In this document: positions 62,426-64,000 of the stretch, in pieces
How the letters are laid out: every line of letters starts with the position of its first letter
Numbering within the stretch: the first letter of the stretch is position 1
Assembly (NCBI GenBank): GCA_900317555.1
Contig: ONHF01000008.1
Location: 1 to 64,000 of the forward strand
DNA: 64,000 bases
DNA from: an uncultured Lachnospiraceae bacterium
GTDB lineage: Bacteria > Bacillota > Clostridia > Lachnospirales > Lachnospiraceae
Direction: 5' to 3'
Notes under the pieces: model-generated
The model's input: the letters and a program-made list of their open reading frames with translations, nothing else
Told to the model about the DNA's origin: nothing
The model's database searches: none
Program-made: the position numbers and the translations under genes

Positions 62426-63472
62426 TTATCCGTTCTGCCGTGTTTCCACGGGCTTTGTATGATCGACAAGATGCATCTTATCGCGGAACTGCTCGTTGAC
62501 TTTCGCGTTTGTAAAAGCAATGCACTGCGCGATCGAATTTTCAACCTCAATTGCCTTCGCGTTGCCGTGAGTCTTGACGACAAGTCCCGTAAGCCCCAGA
62601 AGCGGCGCTCCGCCGTAGCTGGAAACGCTGAATTTCCGCAGTGTCTTCTTCAGGGACGGCTTGACGAGCAGCGCGCCGAGCTTTGAAACCGCGCTCGAAA
62701 GCATTGCTCCTTTAATCTCGCTGAGCAGAACCGATGCAACGCCTTCATACATCTTCAGGATAGCATTTCCGGTAAAAGCATCACAGACGACGACGTCGGC
62801 TCCTCCGGCCGGTATATCTCTGGCCTCAATGTTGCCGGTGAAATTAATGTCCAGCTCCTTTAACAGCGGATATGTTTCCTTGACAAGCGCATTGCCCTTT
62901 TCTTCTTCCGCGCCGATATTGAACAGCGTGACTCTCGGATTCTTCACGCCGACGATGTTTTCCATATAGATGGAGCCCATCTGGGCAAACTGGACCAGCT
63001 GGGACGCCCTGGCATCCACATTGGCTCCACAGTCAATCAGAAGAACCGGTCCCTTCGCGGTAGGAAGAAGCGGCGCGAGCGGCGCCCGTTCAATGCCCTT
63101 GAGGCGTCCCACAATCGTCTGCCCGCCAACCAGTGTCGCTCCTGTTGAGCCTGCGGTGACGAAGGCGTCACATTCCCCTTTCCTGACGAGCTTCATCCCC
63201 TGCACAATCGAAGAATCTTTCTTCCTCATGATCGCGGCGACCGGCGGCTCTGCCATTTCGATAACCTGCGTTGTCGGCAGAAGATGCAGCCGCTGCGTGG
63301 GATAATCCATGTTCTTTAACAGCTCTTCCATCTGTTTCTCATCGCCTGCAAGCGTAACATCCAGCTGCGCGTTGTGCAGGAGTGCATTGACAGCTCCCTT
63401 GACGATTTCGGAAGGTGCATAGTCTCCGCCCATGGCATCGACGGCGACTCTGACAAGTTTGGAATCCTCCAT
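62426..63472 (-). CDS. plsX: acyl-ACP:phosphate acyltransferase PlsX
   Basis: Converts acyl-ACP to acyl-phosphate for PlsY. The 348-residue protein has VRVAVDAMGGDYAPSEIVKGAV, GSTGATLVGGQTIVGRLKGI and GVVVCD-like ADVVVCDAFTGNAILKM. AAGGAG before ATG 63472 sets the start over 34 extra upstream codons. fapR is not beside it here. Confidence 0.97.
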   Translation of the reverse strand: MEDSKLVRVAVDAMGGDYAPSEIVKGAVNALLHNAQLDVTLAGDEKQMEELLKNMDYPTQRLHLLPTTQVIEMAEPPVAAIMRKKDSSIVQGMKLVRKGECDAFVTAGSTGATLVGGQTIVGRLKGIERAPLAPLLPTAKGPVLLIDCGANVDARASQLVQFAQMGSIYMENIVGVKNPRVTLFNIGAEEEKGNALVKETYPLLKELDINFTGNIEARDIPAGGADVVVCDAFTGNAILKMYEGVASVLLSEIKGAMLSSAVSKLGALLVKPSLKKTLRKFSVSSYGGAPLLGLTGLVVKTHGNAKAIEVENSIAQCIAFTNAKVNEQFRDKMHLVDHTKPVETRQNG

Positions 63473-63542
63473 ATAAACTCCTTGTGATTTATCCGGAAAC
63501 AGATACCCTGCTTCCCGTTTTGACAAATCTTTACATCCAAAT

Positions 63543-63571
63543 ACTATACTAAACGCACCTGTCAAATGCAA
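63543..63571 (-). promoter_or_regulatory. plsX promoter
   Basis: Minus-strand -35 TTGCAT (63566-63571), 17 bases, -10 TATAGT (63543-63548). It lies after the rpmF terminator, so plsX is transcribed separately from rpmF. Confidence 0.75.
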
Positions 63572-63631
63572 CAAAGTTCAAAGAGGCGCTGCACGTCCGG
63601 ATAACTGCCGCGAAAATCGAAAGCACAGCGG

Positions 63632-63672
63632 AAAAACTGCCGCTCCAGGAAACACTCTCCTGAAGCGGCAGT
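63632..63672 (-). terminator. terminator after rpmF
   Basis: Near-perfect stem ACTGCCGCTCCAGGA (63636-63650) with TCCTGAAGCGGCAGT (63658-63672), one mismatch, then T5 on the minus strand (63632-63636). Confidence 0.9.
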
Positions 63673-63700
63673 CTTTACAAGTCATGTTAAATTAAGAAGC

Positions 63701-63883
63701 TCAGTCCTCGACCTTGACAACTTCCTTCTTGTTGTATGTTCCGCAGCTCTTGCAGACTCTGTGAGGCATCATTAATGCGCCGCACTTAGGGCACTTCACA
63801 AGAGTAGCAGCGGACATTTTCCAGTTCGCTCTTCTTCTGTCTCTGTGACTTCTAGAAGATTTGTTCTTGGGGCAAATAGACAT
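63701..63883 (-). CDS. rpmF: ribosomal protein L32, zinc-type
   Basis: 60-residue 50S protein. The core SICPKNKSSRSHRDRRRANW is typical. Zinc ligands are CPKCGALMMPHRVCKSCG. AAGGAGGTG lies right before the ATG. In many clostridia the DUF177 gene sits directly upstream; the part visible to 64000 does not show it. Confidence 0.98.
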   Translation of the reverse strand: MSICPKNKSSRSHRDRRRANWKMSAATLVKCPKCGALMMPHRVCKSCGTYNKKEVVKVED

Positions 63884-63989
63884 CAGTTACACCTCCTTAC
63901 TTCCGCAAAATGTAACGTTTTTGTTCACAAATAGGCCTTGCAGGCGGTTCTGCGTACGAAAAACGATAATTCCCAAACACGCAATGATG

Positions 63990-63995
63990 ATTATA
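63990..63995 (-). promoter_or_regulatory. possible -10 of an rpmF promoter
   Basis: TATAAT on the minus strand near the right edge. A matching -35 would lie outside the window. The 110 bases between it and rpmF hold no clear gene. Confidence 0.4.
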
Positions 63996-64000
63996 GGTTC

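Noticed and set aside
63884..64000. 3' end of a DUF177 gene upstream of rpmF
   Set aside because: A short frame ends at a TAA before rpmF, but its translation lacks the usual C-terminus, and a TATAAT-like sequence lies inside it.
1..64000. tRNA, rRNA, insertion sequence or prophage genes
   Set aside because: I looked for cloverleaf-like blocks, transposase or integrase motifs and phage genes and found none; gene density is near continuous with housekeeping genes.

Overview
The window is an ordinary low-mobility stretch of a Firmicutes chromosome, most likely a member of the Lachnospiraceae or a close relative (class Clostridia). Evidence for this: the Gram-positive gene orders rplU-prp-rpmA-obg-yhbY-nadD-yqeK-rsfS, rpsP-khpA-rimM-trmD-rplS and plsX-acpP-rnc-smc-ftsY; an L27 with a cleavable N-terminus next to its protease Prp; RecU, YlxM and the short HisG/HisZ pair; a divergent lexA/yneA-like pair with Bacillus-type SOS boxes; and a GerW/YtfJ-family protein typical of spore-forming lineages. 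Base composition is moderately GC-rich. I see no rRNA, tRNA, CRISPR, transposase, phage or plasmid genes.

Layout. Positions 1-1430 hold the SOS pair yneA-like/lexA. 1481-5804 is the ribosome-linked cluster rplU to rsfS (minus strand). 5975-10024 is a partial histidine operon, hisZGDBI. 10117-13200 has recU, an RluA-type pseudouridine synthase, a membrane protein and a coiled-coil protein. 13221-23613 has coaD, rsmD, a topoisomerase IV-like pair, a DegV/FakB-type fatty-acid-binding protein, recG, fakA and an Asp23 protein, followed by rpmB on the plus strand. 24078-34581 is a cell-envelope and recombination block: gerW-like, DUF2953, an unknown gene, a class B PBP, a SEDS polymerase, a U32 protein, zapA, ruvB, a PH-domain protein and ruvA. 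35463-41268 is branched-chain amino acid synthesis (leuDC, ilvC, two ilvN copies, ilvB). 42424-46785 is tyrS, gpsA, plsY, der; prs follows on the plus strand. 48210-63883 is the translation, secretion and lipid block: yraN, rnhB, lepB, rbgA, a signal-peptidase homologue without catalytic residues, rplS, trmD, rimM, khpA, rpsP, ffh, ylxM, a GH25-like protein, ftsY, smc, rnc, acpP, plsX, rpmF.

Functional links. Many components of acyl-phosphate phospholipid synthesis occur here (FakA, a FakB-like protein, PlsX, PlsY, GpsA, AcpP). Secretion is represented by Ffh, FtsY, YlxM, a canonical signal peptidase and its apparently inactive paralogue. Septal or lateral wall synthesis is represented by the SEDS-PBP pair and ZapA. 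DNA repair is represented by LexA, RecU, RecG and RuvAB.

There is no obvious new multi-gene system. The least explained items are: the signal-peptidase homologue lacking both Ser and Lys of the catalytic dyad; a PBP ending in calcium-type DxNGDGxxD repeats plus a long low-complexity tail; a cytoplasmic PH-domain protein between ruvA and ruvB that carries the same DGDGIPD signature; a membrane-anchored GH25-like protein with a changed catalytic motif inside the SRP locus; and an unusually long PRPP synthetase with a degenerate substrate motif. All coordinates and motifs were read by eye; no database search was possible.
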